NCBI RefSeq assembly: GCF_903645325.1 | Contig: NZ_CAHJXQ010000001.1 | Span: forward strand, 186,001 to 250,000 | Length of the DNA stretch: 64,000 bases | Source: Microbacterium tenebrionis | Lineage (GTDB): Bacteria; Actinomycetota; Actinomycetes; Actinomycetales; Microbacteriaceae | Reading direction: 5' to 3' | In this document: positions 45,317-53,240 of the stretch, in pieces | Numbering within the stretch: position 1 is the stretch's first letter | How the letters are laid out: each line of letters begins with the position of its first letter | Notes under the pieces: generated by a model | What the model was told of the DNA's origin: nothing | The model's input: the letters and a program-made list of their open reading frames with translations, nothing else | The model's database searches: none | Translations under genes and position numbers: made by a program

Positions 45317-45916
45317 ATGGCGGTGCGCACACCAGATCCAGACCCCGACGGCGAGGGCGACGACCTCTCGCAGTTCAGCGAGCCGCCGGCCGGTGCGGGC
45401 AACCCCGCCTGGCTGAGCGAGTTCGAGCTCGCCGAGGCGCGGCGTCGCCTGCCGATGCTGTACGTCGAGGCGATCCCCGTGCGGACCGACGGTACCGGGC
45501 AGGTCACCGAACTCGGCATCCTGCTGCGATCGACCCCGCTGGGGGAGATGACGCGCACGATCGTGTCGGGGAGGGTGCGGTTCGGCGAGACCGTCCGCGA
45601 CGCGCTCTTCCGCCACATCGAGAACGACCTCGGACCGATGGCGTTCCCGCTCCTGCCGCCGCAGCCGGTGCCGTTCACCGTCGCCGAGTACTTCCCGATC
45701 CCTGGGGTGAGCGCGTTCCACGATGATCGGCAGCACGCGGTCTCGCTTGCATATGTCGTGCCGGTGACGGGGACGTGCGAACCGCGTCAGGATGCACTCG
45801 AGGTCACCTGGTTCTCGCCGGAGGAAGCGGCGTCCGACGCGCTCTCCGACGAGATGGAGGGCGGGCGCGGCACGCTGATCCGCAACGCCCTCGCGAGCCT
45901 CGGCCTGCTGCGCTGA
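45317..45916 (+). CDS. NUDIX-family protein (DUF4916-like)
   Basis: A 199-residue protein whose centre folds like NUDIX hydrolases, but the NUDIX box GX5EX7REUXEEXGU is degenerate: GRVRFGETVRDALFRHIENDLG has no REUxEE core. It resembles DUF4916 proteins of actinobacteria. Hydrolase activity may therefore be absent. Divergent from the esterase. Confidence 0.75.
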   Translation: MAVRTPDPDPDGEGDDLSQFSEPPAGAGNPAWLSEFELAEARRRLPMLYVEAIPVRTDGTGQVTELGILLRSTPLGEMTRTIVSGRVRFGETVRDALFRHIENDLGPMAFPLLPPQPVPFTVAEYFPIPGVSAFHDDRQHAVSLAYVVPVTGTCEPRQDALEVTWFSPEEAASDALSDEMEGGRGTLIRNALASLGLLR

Positions 45917-45983
45917 CGCCCGCACACGGTCTGGCGCGCTCGCGCTTACGCCTCCCGCGCTCGTCGATCCCCGCTTATTTCAT

Positions 45984-46050
45984 CGAGACGGGGTTTGCAG
46001 CACGAGACGGATGCTGGTGGCACGGGTTTCATGCTGCAAACCCCGTCTCG
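45984..46050. terminator. 19-bp inverted repeat between convergent genes
   Basis: CGAGACGGGGTTTGCAGCA (45984-46002) pairs perfectly with TGCTGCAAACCCCGTCTCG (46032-46050), with a 29-nt loop. It lies between the NUDIX gene and threonine aldolase, so it is probably a bidirectional terminator, or a REP-like element. Confidence 0.65.
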
Positions 46051-46073
46051 TGATCAAAGGGCGGCCGTCGCTC

Positions 46074-47144
46074 CTAGGCGCCGGTCGTCAGCCGCCCCAG
46101 CGCCTCGATGAAGGCGTCGACGTCGGACTCCTGCGTGTCGAAGCTGCACATCCAGCGGACCTCGCGGCGGGCGGCATCCCAGTCGTAGAACCGGAAGACC
46201 TCGCGCAGCTGGTCGGCGACCCCGGCCGGAAGCGTCGCGAAGACGCCGTTGACCTGGGTCGGCTGGGTGAACTCGACGCCGCGGATCGTGCCGGCGGCGA
46301 GACCAGCCTCGATTCCGGCGCGCAGACGCGCGGCCATCGCATTGGAGTGGCTGGCGTTGCGCTTCCAGAGGTCGCCCTCGAGCAGGGTGATCAGCTGCGC
46401 CGACACGAAACGCATCTTCGACGCGAGCTGCATCGAATACTTCCGGCTGTAGATGAGCCCGTCGGATGCCTCGGGGTTCAGCACGACGATCGCTTCGCCG
46501 AGCATGGCTCCGTTCTTCGTGCCGCCGAAGCTGAGCACGTCGACGCCGACGTCGCGCGTGAAGGCCGCGAACGGCAGGTCGAGGGCGGCGGCGGCGTTCG
46601 AGATGCGCGAGCCGTCCATGTGCAGCTTCATACCGCGCTCGTGCGCGTGCTCGGCGAGGGCACGGATCTCGTCCGGTTTGTAGAGCGTGCCGAGCTCGGT
46701 GGACTGCGTGATCGAGACGACCAGCGGCTGTGCGCGGTGCTCGTCGCCCCAGCCCCACGCCTCGCGGTCGACGAGCTCGGGGGCGAGCTTGCCGTCGTGG
46801 GCCTCGACGGTGAGCAGCTTCATGCCGCCCATGCGCTCGGGGGCGCCGCCCTCGTCGACGTTGATGTGCGCGGTGGATGCCGCGATCACCGCGCCCCAGC
46901 GCGGGAGCATCGACTGCAGGCCGACGACGTTCGCGCCGGTGCCGTTGAAGACGGGGAACGCCTGGATGCCGTCGCCGAAGTGGCTGCGGAAGACCTCCTG
47001 CAGCCGCTCGGTGTACTGGTCCTCGCCATAGGCGATCTGGTGGCCGTCGTTCGCCGCGGCGATGGCCGCCAGGACCTCGGGGTGGATGCCGGAGTAGTTG
47101 TCCGATGCGAAGCCCCGGATCGCGGGGTCATGCAGTGTGCTCAC
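46074..47144 (-). CDS. low-specificity L-threonine aldolase
   Basis: A 356-residue PLP enzyme that splits threonine or allo-threonine to glycine and acetaldehyde. PLP lysine in LSFGGTKNGAM near residue 206; HMDGSRISNAA holds the PLP-contacting Asp and Arg; FNGTGANV is at the cofactor phosphate. Full length. Divergent from an MFS transporter, with an inverted repeat between. Confidence 0.92.
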   Translation of the reverse strand: MSTLHDPAIRGFASDNYSGIHPEVLAAIAAANDGHQIAYGEDQYTERLQEVFRSHFGDGIQAFPVFNGTGANVVGLQSMLPRWGAVIAASTAHINVDEGGAPERMGGMKLLTVEAHDGKLAPELVDREAWGWGDEHRAQPLVVSITQSTELGTLYKPDEIRALAEHAHERGMKLHMDGSRISNAAAALDLPFAAFTRDVGVDVLSFGGTKNGAMLGEAIVVLNPEASDGLIYSRKYSMQLASKMRFVSAQLITLLEGDLWKRNASHSNAMAARLRAGIEAGLAAGTIRGVEFTQPTQVNGVFATLPAGVADQLREVFRFYDWDAARREVRWMCSFDTQESDVDAFIEALGRLTTGA

Positions 47145-47166
47145 CGGACAAGCCTACTTGCGAAGT

Positions 47167-47202
47167 TTCGGGGGAACCCCTGTCCAATGTCGGTCCCCCG
47201 AA
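47167..47202. promoter_or_regulatory. inverted repeat in the threonine aldolase / MFS divergent promoter
   Basis: TTCGGGGGAACC (47167-47178) and GGTCCCCCGAA (47192-47202) are complementary apart from one bulged A. Centred in the 72-nt gap between the two starts, it may be a shared operator. Confidence 0.45.
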
Positions 47203-47216
47203 TTAGTGTTCTCGGC

Positions 47217-48605
47217 ATGGAACGCACAGCCGCGAGGCGAGCATTCGTCGGCGTCCTCGTCAACACGTTGATCGCGAACGTGACGACGAGCTTCCTATGG
47301 TTCGCGCTCACGTTCTGGGTGTACATCGAGACCAGATCTGTGCTCGCCACGGGCATCATCGGCGGTGCGTACATGCTCTTCGTCGCCGTCTTCGCGATGG
47401 TGTTCGGAACAGTCGTCGACAGGCACCGCAAGCACGCCGTGATGCTGCTGTCGAGCATCGTCTCCGCCGTCGCGTTCGGCGTCGCAGGGGTTCTCTTCGT
47501 TTTCTTCACGGAAGAGCAGATCCTCGATCTCGGCGCCCCGTGGTTCTGGGTGTTCGCCGCGGTCATCCTGTTCGGCGGCGTGATCGAGCAGCTTCGCAAC
47601 ATCGCGCTGTCGACCACCGTGACGCTGCTCATCGAAGAGGACAAGCGCGCCAACGCCAACGGCCTGGTCGGCACGGTGCAGGGCATCGCGTTCCTCGTGA
47701 CGAGCGTTTTCTCGGGGCTGTCGATCGGCTTCCTCGGCATGGGATGGACGCTGGTGATCGCGATCGTCTTCATGGCTGTGACGTTCGTGCATCTGCTGTT
47801 CGTCCGCATCCCCGAGGAGGAGCCGCAACCCGACCCGAACTCGTCCGGCGCGCTCGACTTCCGCGGCAGCGTGCAGGCGATCCGGATGGCGCCGGGGTTG
47901 TTCGCCCTCATCATCTTCTCGACGTTCAACAACCTCATCGGCGGCGTCTACATGGCGCTGATGGACCCCTACGGTCTGACGCTGTTCAACGCGCAGCTCT
48001 GGGGCATCGCGCTGGCCTTCGGCTCGACGGGCTTCCTCATCGGCGGGGCGCTGGTGGCCAAGTTCGGGCTCGGCAAGCGGCCGGTGCGCACCATGCTGCT
48101 CGTCGTGATCGCGATGGGCCTGCTCGGGGCGGTCTTCATGCTGCGGGAGTGGTGGCCGCTGTACGTGGTGGGGATCTGGATCTACATGATGCTCGTGCCG
48201 CCGGTCGAGGCGGCTGAGCAGACGGTGATCCAGAAGGTCGTGCCGTTCCGGCGGCAGGGGCGCGTGTTCGGCATGGCTGCGGCGATGGAGGCCAGTGCCG
48301 CCCCGATCACGGCGTTCCTCATCGCCCCGATCGCCGAGTTCCTCATCATCCCGTTCATGGACAGCCCTGCCGGTCAGCGCCAGTGGGGCTGGCTGCTGGG
48401 CGAGGGTGAGGCGCGCGGGATCGCCCTGGTGTGCCTGTTCGCCGGGCTGATCATGGTGGTCGCCGCAGGGCTCGCGTTCTTCACGCGCTCGTACCGCAAG
48501 CTCACGCTGCTGTACGAGCAGGCTCCGGAGCAGGAGATCCCCGACGGGTCGGGGGCGGATGCCCCACCCGTCGTTCCCGGCATCCCGCCGGGGCGCCGCG
48601 ACTGA
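47217..48605 (+). CDS. MFS transporter (DHA-like efflux protein)
   Basis: A 462-residue protein with twelve hydrophobic segments. The MFS motif A-like loop is GTVVDRHRKHAVM between helices 2 and 3. The second half has a GKRPVRTMLL loop. An extended periplasmic loop precedes the last helices (MDSPAGQRQWGWLLGEGEARG). It resembles macrolide or drug efflux carriers, but the substrate is unknown. ATG 47217; an in-frame ATG at 47187 would add ten residues but lies in the inverted repeat. Confidence 0.85.
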   Translation: MERTAARRAFVGVLVNTLIANVTTSFLWFALTFWVYIETRSVLATGIIGGAYMLFVAVFAMVFGTVVDRHRKHAVMLLSSIVSAVAFGVAGVLFVFFTEEQILDLGAPWFWVFAAVILFGGVIEQLRNIALSTTVTLLIEEDKRANANGLVGTVQGIAFLVTSVFSGLSIGFLGMGWTLVIAIVFMAVTFVHLLFVRIPEEEPQPDPNSSGALDFRGSVQAIRMAPGLFALIIFSTFNNLIGGVYMALMDPYGLTLFNAQLWGIALAFGSTGFLIGGALVAKFGLGKRPVRTMLLVVIAMGLLGAVFMLREWWPLYVVGIWIYMMLVPPVEAAEQTVIQKVVPFRRQGRVFGMAAAMEASAAPITAFLIAPIAEFLIIPFMDSPAGQRQWGWLLGEGEARGIALVCLFAGLIMVVAAGLAFFTRSYRKLTLLYEQAPEQEIPDGSGADAPPVVPGIPPGRRD

Positions 48606-48618
48606 AGCCGGGCACGGA

Positions 48619-49260
48619 TCAACCCAGGTTGATCACGTGATCGTTCAGGTCGTCGGCGGGGGAATCCCATAGTCCAGTCGCAGCCGTCGCGAGCACCTCC
48701 GGTTCGAGCGCCTTCGCGCGGAAGACGACGGATGCCGCACGCAGCGGCGTCTCGGCATCCCGCGCGCTCTTCGCGAACCCGTGCGCCACGGCGCGTGCCC
48801 ATGCCTCGCTCGCCGCCTTGACCGCCGCGTAGTTCGCGCCGCCGGCTAGGGGACGGGCCACCGCGGTGGATGACACGATCGCGAAGCGTCCGGCATCCGA
48901 CGCCTGCAGCAGCGCATCGAACGCGCGCGACGTCGCGCGCACGGCCTCGAGAGCCGGCATGAGGGCGGCGAAGTCCTCGTCGGATTGTCCTCCGAGTCCG
49001 CCGCTCCCACGCCAACCGCCGACGAGCGGGAACACCCCGTCGACGGCGCCGAGCGCCCCAGCGAGTCTTGTCATGTCTTCGAGTGAGGTCGCATCCGCGA
49101 CCACGGCCTCTGCGCCGGCATCCCGCACGGCGGCGAGTCCGGACTCCGATCGTCCGGTCGCGATCACGCGGGCACCGGCATCCACCAGCGCCCGCGCGAT
49201 CGCTTTCCCCGCAGCGCTCGTTCCTCCGGCGAGCACGATCGTGCGTCCCTCAGCAGTCAT
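48619..49260 (-). CDS. SDR-family oxidoreductase
   Basis: A 213-residue short-chain dehydrogenase with a modified cofactor motif AGGTSAAGKAIARAL near residues 11-25. The Ser/Tyr/Lys catalytic set lies in IVSSTAVARPLAGGANYAAVKAA (Ser, Tyr, Lys in order). It is shorter than usual (about 250), lacking part of the substrate loop. Same strand as the DUF6421 gene, 117 bases downstream of it, so probably one operon. Confidence 0.8.
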   Translation of the reverse strand: MTAEGRTIVLAGGTSAAGKAIARALVDAGARVIATGRSESGLAAVRDAGAEAVVADATSLEDMTRLAGALGAVDGVFPLVGGWRGSGGLGGQSDEDFAALMPALEAVRATSRAFDALLQASDAGRFAIVSSTAVARPLAGGANYAAVKAASEAWARAVAHGFAKSARDAETPLRAASVVFRAKALEPEVLATAATGLWDSPADDLNDHVINLG

Positions 49261-49294
49261 CGCGCGCCTGCCTCGTCGCGGCCGAGCGCGAATT

Positions 49295-49359
49295 TCGCAG
49301 AACGACAGCAATCACGCACGAATCGCGCGGAAACATGCGAAGTCGCTGCAGTTCTGCGA
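49295..49359 (-). other. hairpin between the DUF6421 and SDR genes
   Basis: TCGCAGAAC (49295-49303) pairs with GTTCTGCGA (49351-49359). It fills the 117-nt space between the two leftward genes and could separate their expression. Confidence 0.4.
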
Positions 49360-49377
49360 CGAACGAGCACGCCCTCG

Positions 49378-50808
49378 TCACCCATCGGTGCCGCGGATCC
49401 CCGACGTCGACGCGATGACGTCGCGCATCTTCTTCTCCAGCGCCTCGAAGAACATCGACAGCGGGAACTCGTCGTCCAGCACCGCGTCGGTGTAGCCCTT
49501 GGGTGCGCCGGCGAGCACCTCATCCGGCAGCCCGCGGGCCCAGACGGATGCCGGGTTCGGCGCCACCACAGAGCTGACGAGCTCGTATGCGGCAAGCCAG
49601 TGCGCGGTCTTCGGGCGGTCGATCGAGCGCCAGTACAGGTCGTCGATCGCCTCTCCGAGCGCGATCACGGCCTCCGGAACCCCGTCCCAGTCGAACGCCA
49701 GCCGGGTGTCGGTCCAGTGCAGCACGCCGCGCTGGTGCAGCCAGGCGAACAGCAGCTGCCCGCCGAGCCCGTCGTAGTTGCGCACACGCGACCCGGTGAT
49801 GGCGAAGCGGAAGATCCGGTCGAAGATCACGGCGTACTGCACGAGGCCCGCGTGCTCGAGCATCTCCTGCTCGGTGGCGGTCAGGTCATCGCCTTTCGAC
49901 AGGCTCAGGGACCGAAGGCGGCGCTGGATCGCGACGGACTCGCGGAATGCGGTCAGGTCGCAGCGCAGCTCCTCGAGCGAATACAGGAAGAACGGCATCC
50001 GCTGCTTGATCATGAACGGGTCGAAGGGCAGGTCGCCGCGCATGTGCGTGCGGTCGTGGATGATGTCCCACATCACGAACGTCTTCTCGGTGAGGTCCTG
50101 GTCATCCAGCATCCGCGCCGCGTCTTCGGGCAGCTCGAGCTTGGTGATCTCGGATGCCGCGCGCACCACGCGGCGGTAGCGGGCTGCCTCCCGGTCCTGG
50201 AAGATCGCGCCCCACGTGAACGGCGGGATCTCCCGCATCGCGACGGTTTCGGGGAACAGCACGGCCGAGTTCGTGTCGTAGCCCGGGGTGAAGTCGATCA
50301 GGCGCAGTGAGACGAACAGCTTGTTGCCGTAGTCGCCCGCCTCGAGCTCGCCGATGAAGTCCGGCCAGATGGTCTCGACGATCAGCGCCTCGACCAGTCG
50401 GTCGCTCGACCCGTTCTGGGTGTACATCGGGAAGACCACGAGGTGCCGGATGCCGTCGACCCGGTGCTCCTGCGGCTGGAACGCCACGAGTGAGTCGAGG
50501 AAGTCGGGAACATCGAAGCCCGATGCGGCCCAGCGGTCGAAGTCCGTCACGAGTGCGGACAGGTATGCGGCGTCGTGCGGGAACGCGGGGGACAGGGCAC
50601 GGATGCCGCCGACCACGACGCCGCGCGTCGCCACGTCGCAGAGATCACCGCCGGCATCCGGGATCGACCCGTCCTTGACCTGCAGGTCGCGGATCGCGAC
50701 GGCGGCGTCCTTCAGCATCCGCCACGCGGCACTCGACTCGGCGTGCGCAGCGTCCTCGACGACCTCGGGCTCGCCGATGATGGCGGTGTTCTGCAGGGGA
50801 GTGGTCAT
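49378..50808 (-). CDS. DUF6421 family protein
   Basis: A 476-residue cytosolic protein of unknown function, widely kept in actinobacteria. Notable segments are VVFPMYTQNGSSDRLVEALIVE, WDIIHDRTHMRGDLPFDPFMIKQ, and a HTH-less alpha-helical C-terminus. HDRTHMRGD with two His and Asp could bind metal (inference). Near residue 300 a SLSLSKG stretch is encoded by the dispersed TTCGACAGGCTCAGGGACC repeat. Divergent Lrp regulator and co-directional SDR suggest one regulated unit. Confidence 0.75.
   Translation of the reverse strand: MTTPLQNTAIIGEPEVVEDAAHAESSAAWRMLKDAAVAIRDLQVKDGSIPDAGGDLCDVATRGVVVGGIRALSPAFPHDAAYLSALVTDFDRWAASGFDVPDFLDSLVAFQPQEHRVDGIRHLVVFPMYTQNGSSDRLVEALIVETIWPDFIGELEAGDYGNKLFVSLRLIDFTPGYDTNSAVLFPETVAMREIPPFTWGAIFQDREAARYRRVVRAASEITKLELPEDAARMLDDQDLTEKTFVMWDIIHDRTHMRGDLPFDPFMIKQRMPFFLYSLEELRCDLTAFRESVAIQRRLRSLSLSKGDDLTATEQEMLEHAGLVQYAVIFDRIFRFAITGSRVRNYDGLGGQLLFAWLHQRGVLHWTDTRLAFDWDGVPEAVIALGEAIDDLYWRSIDRPKTAHWLAAYELVSSVVAPNPASVWARGLPDEVLAGAPKGYTDAVLDDEFPLSMFFEALEKKMRDVIASTSGIRGTDG
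49895..49913 (+). repeat. dispersed repeat TTCGACAGGCTCAGGGACC inside the DUF6421 gene
   Basis: Read on the coding strand this repeat gives RSLSLSKG, a foreign-looking stretch seen where this short repeat sits in a gene. It keeps the frame. Related copies lie at 6401-6420 and 41881-41894. Confidence 0.6.
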
Positions 50809-50879
50809 CGGGACCTCCGATCCGTGACGTGGCGGAAAATATCCGGCGAAAGTGCGTGAGTACCGATACTATTCCACCC

Positions 50880-51335
50880 ATGGAGGATGCTGTCGACCGC
50901 CGGATCATCGCCGAGATCTCTGAGGATGCTCGGGCGACGCTTGCCCAGTTGTCGGAGGCCGTCGGCCTGTCGACGTCGGCCGTGCAGTCGCGACTCCGCC
51001 GTCTGGAGTCCCGCGGTGTGATCGCCGGGTACCGGCCGATCCTGGATGCCGAGGCGGTGGGCAAGCCGCTGTCCGCGTTCATCGAGATCACCCCCCTCGA
51101 CCCGGGCCAGCCCGACAACGCCCCCGAGCTTCTCGAGCCGATGCCCGAGATCGAGGCGTGCCACTCGATCGCCGGCAACGCCAGCTACATGCTGTTCGCG
51201 CGCGTCGCGTCGCCCAGGGCGCTGGAAGAGCTGGTCAACGGCATCCGTACCGTTGCGAACGTCAGCACCCGTACGACGGTCGTGCTGCAGACGTACTACG
51301 AGAACCGTCCGATCGCCGTCGCCACGGAAGAGTAG
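50880..51335 (+). CDS. Lrp/AsnC-family transcriptional regulator
   Basis: A 151-residue regulator: winged HTH in residues 1-60 (ATLAQLSEAVGLSTSAVQSRLRRLE) and the RAM effector domain from about 70 (PLSAFIEITPL, then EIEACHSIAGNASYMLFARV). Divergent from DUF6421 with a 71-nt gap, so it probably controls that unit in response to an amino acid. ATG 50880 is taken; a frame from 50829 lacks support. Confidence 0.9.
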   Translation: MEDAVDRRIIAEISEDARATLAQLSEAVGLSTSAVQSRLRRLESRGVIAGYRPILDAEAVGKPLSAFIEITPLDPGQPDNAPELLEPMPEIEACHSIAGNASYMLFARVASPRALEELVNGIRTVANVSTRTTVVLQTYYENRPIAVATEE

Positions 51336-51367
51336 GGCCACAGGCGCCAGGACTAGAATTTTCCTTC

Positions 51368-52336
51368 GTGGCAGCATCCTCCAAGCGCAAGAAGAAGGTC
51401 GGGAACCGCAGGCCGGTTCGAACCAGCGGGAACCCCGCCAAGCGTCCGATTGTCGAGGCCCCGCCGATCACCGCGCGCGACTGGATCGGCGCGGCTCGTC
51501 TGCGCACGCTACCGCTGGCCATCGCCCCCGTCGTCATCGGCACCGGCGCGGCCCAGCTCGGAGGCCGGGAGCTGCACTGGGTCATCGCGCTGGCCTGCCT
51601 CGCAGTCGCCGTGCTGCTGCAGATCGGCGTGAATTTCGCCAATGACTACAGCGACGGCGTCCGCGGCACGGATGCCCACCGCGTCGGGCCAGCCCGCTTG
51701 ACGGCATCCGGCCGTGTCGACCCGCGCACGGTCCTCATCATCGCCCTGTCGTTCTTCGCACTCGCCGCCCTCGTCGGGCTGGCGATCGTCATCCGCACCG
51801 GGCAGTGGTGGATGCTCGCGGTCGGTGCCGTCTGCATCGTCGCGGCGTGGTTCTACACCGGCGGCAAGCGGCCGTACGGCTATTTCGGCCTCGGCGAGGT
51901 CTTCGTCTTCGTCTTCTTCGGCCTCGTCGCCACACTCGGCACCACATGGGTGCAGGCGTTCCAGCTGCCGCAGGAGGCCTGGATCGGGGCGGTCGCAGTG
52001 GGACTCTTGGCCTGCGCCGTTCTGCTGGCGAACAACCTGCGCGACATCGATCAGGACCGCCGGGTCGGCAAGCGCACGCTCACCGTGCTGATCGGACGCA
52101 GGGCGACCCAGATCGTCTACACCGTGTTCCTGCTCGTGCCGTTCCTGCTCTCGAGCAGTCTGGCGCTGCTCTACCCGATCGCCTGGCTCGCGCTGCTGGC
52201 CCTGCTCGCAGGGCTGCCGGCCATCCTCATCGTGTGGACGTACCGCCAGCCGAAGGAGCTCGTGGTCGCGCTCGGGCTCACATCGCTTTGTGCGCTCGCG
52301 TACGCGTGCGCGCTCTACTGGGCGTTCGTCGGCTGA
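51368..52336 (+). CDS. menA: 1,4-dihydroxy-2-naphthoate polyprenyltransferase
   Basis: A 322-residue UbiA-superfamily membrane enzyme joining polyprenyl chains to 1,4-dihydroxy-2-naphthoate, giving demethylmenaquinone. First Asp-rich motif: NFANDYSDGVRGTD near residues 92-105. Second: NNLRDIDQDRRVGKRTL near 225-240. A basic N-terminus of about 35 residues (SSKRKKKVGNRRPVR) precedes the first helix. Start GTG 51368. Followed by convergent DUF4229. Confidence 0.93.
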   Translation: MAASSKRKKKVGNRRPVRTSGNPAKRPIVEAPPITARDWIGAARLRTLPLAIAPVVIGTGAAQLGGRELHWVIALACLAVAVLLQIGVNFANDYSDGVRGTDAHRVGPARLTASGRVDPRTVLIIALSFFALAALVGLAIVIRTGQWWMLAVGAVCIVAAWFYTGGKRPYGYFGLGEVFVFVFFGLVATLGTTWVQAFQLPQEAWIGAVAVGLLACAVLLANNLRDIDQDRRVGKRTLTVLIGRRATQIVYTVFLLVPFLLSSSLALLYPIAWLALLALLAGLPAILIVWTYRQPKELVVALGLTSLCALAYACALYWAFVG

Positions 52337-52337
52337 A

Positions 52338-52655
52338 TCAGCTCTCGCGCTGTGCGCCCGAGTCGCCGGATGTCGGCGCGTCGAGCGCGGCATCTTCGGC
52401 GTCGGCATCCTGCGCTGCCGCGCTCTGCCGGCCGGGACCGCGCGACTCGCGCCGCTCGTAGATGTCGGCGGATGCTCCGGAGAGGGGCTTGCGCAGGAAC
52501 AGCACCGACAGGCTCATGCCGATGAGCGCGGCGAAGATCGCGGTCAGCCACCAGTACTCGCGCATGATCGGGAAGAAGAACCACATGATCGCCAGCGGCA
52601 CGAGGAACGCCAGCAGCCGCAACACGGAGTAGACGAGAATCGGCGGCAACTTCAT
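52338..52655 (-). CDS. DUF4229 membrane protein
   Basis: A 105-residue protein with two helices (about 8-27 and 34-52) and a charged tail. DUF4229 proteins are found next to menaquinone genes in actinobacteria. ATG 52655 has GGAGGGATG-type spacing. Its stop is one base from the menA stop. Function unknown. Confidence 0.8.
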   Translation of the reverse strand: MKLPPILVYSVLRLLAFLVPLAIMWFFFPIMREYWWLTAIFAALIGMSLSVLFLRKPLSGASADIYERRESRGPGRQSAAAQDADAEDAALDAPTSGDSGAQRES

Positions 52656-52763
52656 CCCTCCAGTGTAGGTCGGCGCGAAACATGGCGACATTCAGCGTCG
52701 CTTTCCGAGATCTTCCGTCCGAACCTGGTCGCCTGCATCCACGCCCGGTAGCGTCGAAGACAT

Positions 52764-52836
52764 CGCGACGGTCCGGGTGGTTCCGGGCTCCGGTTCATAC
52801 CCGGAAGCGCAGCGGGTTCGAATCCCGTCGTCGCGT
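52764..52836 (+). tRNA. tRNA-Met-like sequence with CAU anticodon, atypical D arm
   Basis: CGCGACG (52764-52770) pairs with CGTCGCG (52829-52835) as acceptor stem. TCCGG-TTCATAC-CCGGA (52789-52805) is a perfect anticodon arm with CAT. GCGGG-TTCGAAT-CCCGT (52812-52828) is a standard T arm. The D arm (CCGG-GTGGTT-CCGG, 52773-52786) is short and lacks A14, and position 8 is not the usual T. No CCA is encoded. Either a divergent tRNA or a tRNA-derived relic. Confidence 0.4.
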
Positions 52837-52892
52837 CGACGCCCGCCCAGGCTCACCGACCCCGCATAGGAGAACCGGCCTAGACTGGAGGC

Positions 52893-53240
52893 GTGGCGAG
52901 AGTACTGATCGTCGGGGGCTTCCTGGCCCTCGTCTTCTGGGTGTTCAGCATCGTGGACTGCGCAGTGCAGCCGGCGACGCGGCACCGGGGCGTGCCCAAG
53001 GCCGCCTGGATCGCGATCGTCGTCCTCATCCCCGTGCTCGGCGGCATCCTGTGGTTCGTCCTCGGACGACGCCGTCGCAGCGACCAGGAGAGCATCCGCT
53101 CCGTCGCGCCCGACGACGACCCCGAGTTCCTGCGCAGCATCAGCAAGACCGAGCAGGATGAGCGCATCCGCCGGCTGGAGGAGGAGCTCGCCCGCCTTGA
53201 CGACGAGACCGACGGCCCCGCCGCCGACTCGCGTTCATGA
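52893..53240 (+). CDS. PLD nuclease N-terminal domain (PLDc_N) membrane protein
   Basis: A 115-residue protein with two helices (about 4-22 and 38-58) and the PLDc_N pattern WVFSIVDCAVQ and VLIPVLGGILWFVLGRRR. The acidic C-terminal half is probably coiled. GTG 52893. Its stop overlaps the menD start by four bases (ATGA), so it is coupled to menaquinone synthesis. Function unknown. Confidence 0.85.
   Translation: MARVLIVGGFLALVFWVFSIVDCAVQPATRHRGVPKAAWIAIVVLIPVLGGILWFVLGRRRRSDQESIRSVAPDDDPEFLRSISKTEQDERIRRLEEELARLDDETDGPAADSRS

Noticed and set aside
48374..49015. 213-codon leftward frame over the MFS and SDR ends
   Set aside because: Overlaps both real genes in other frames and has no motifs.
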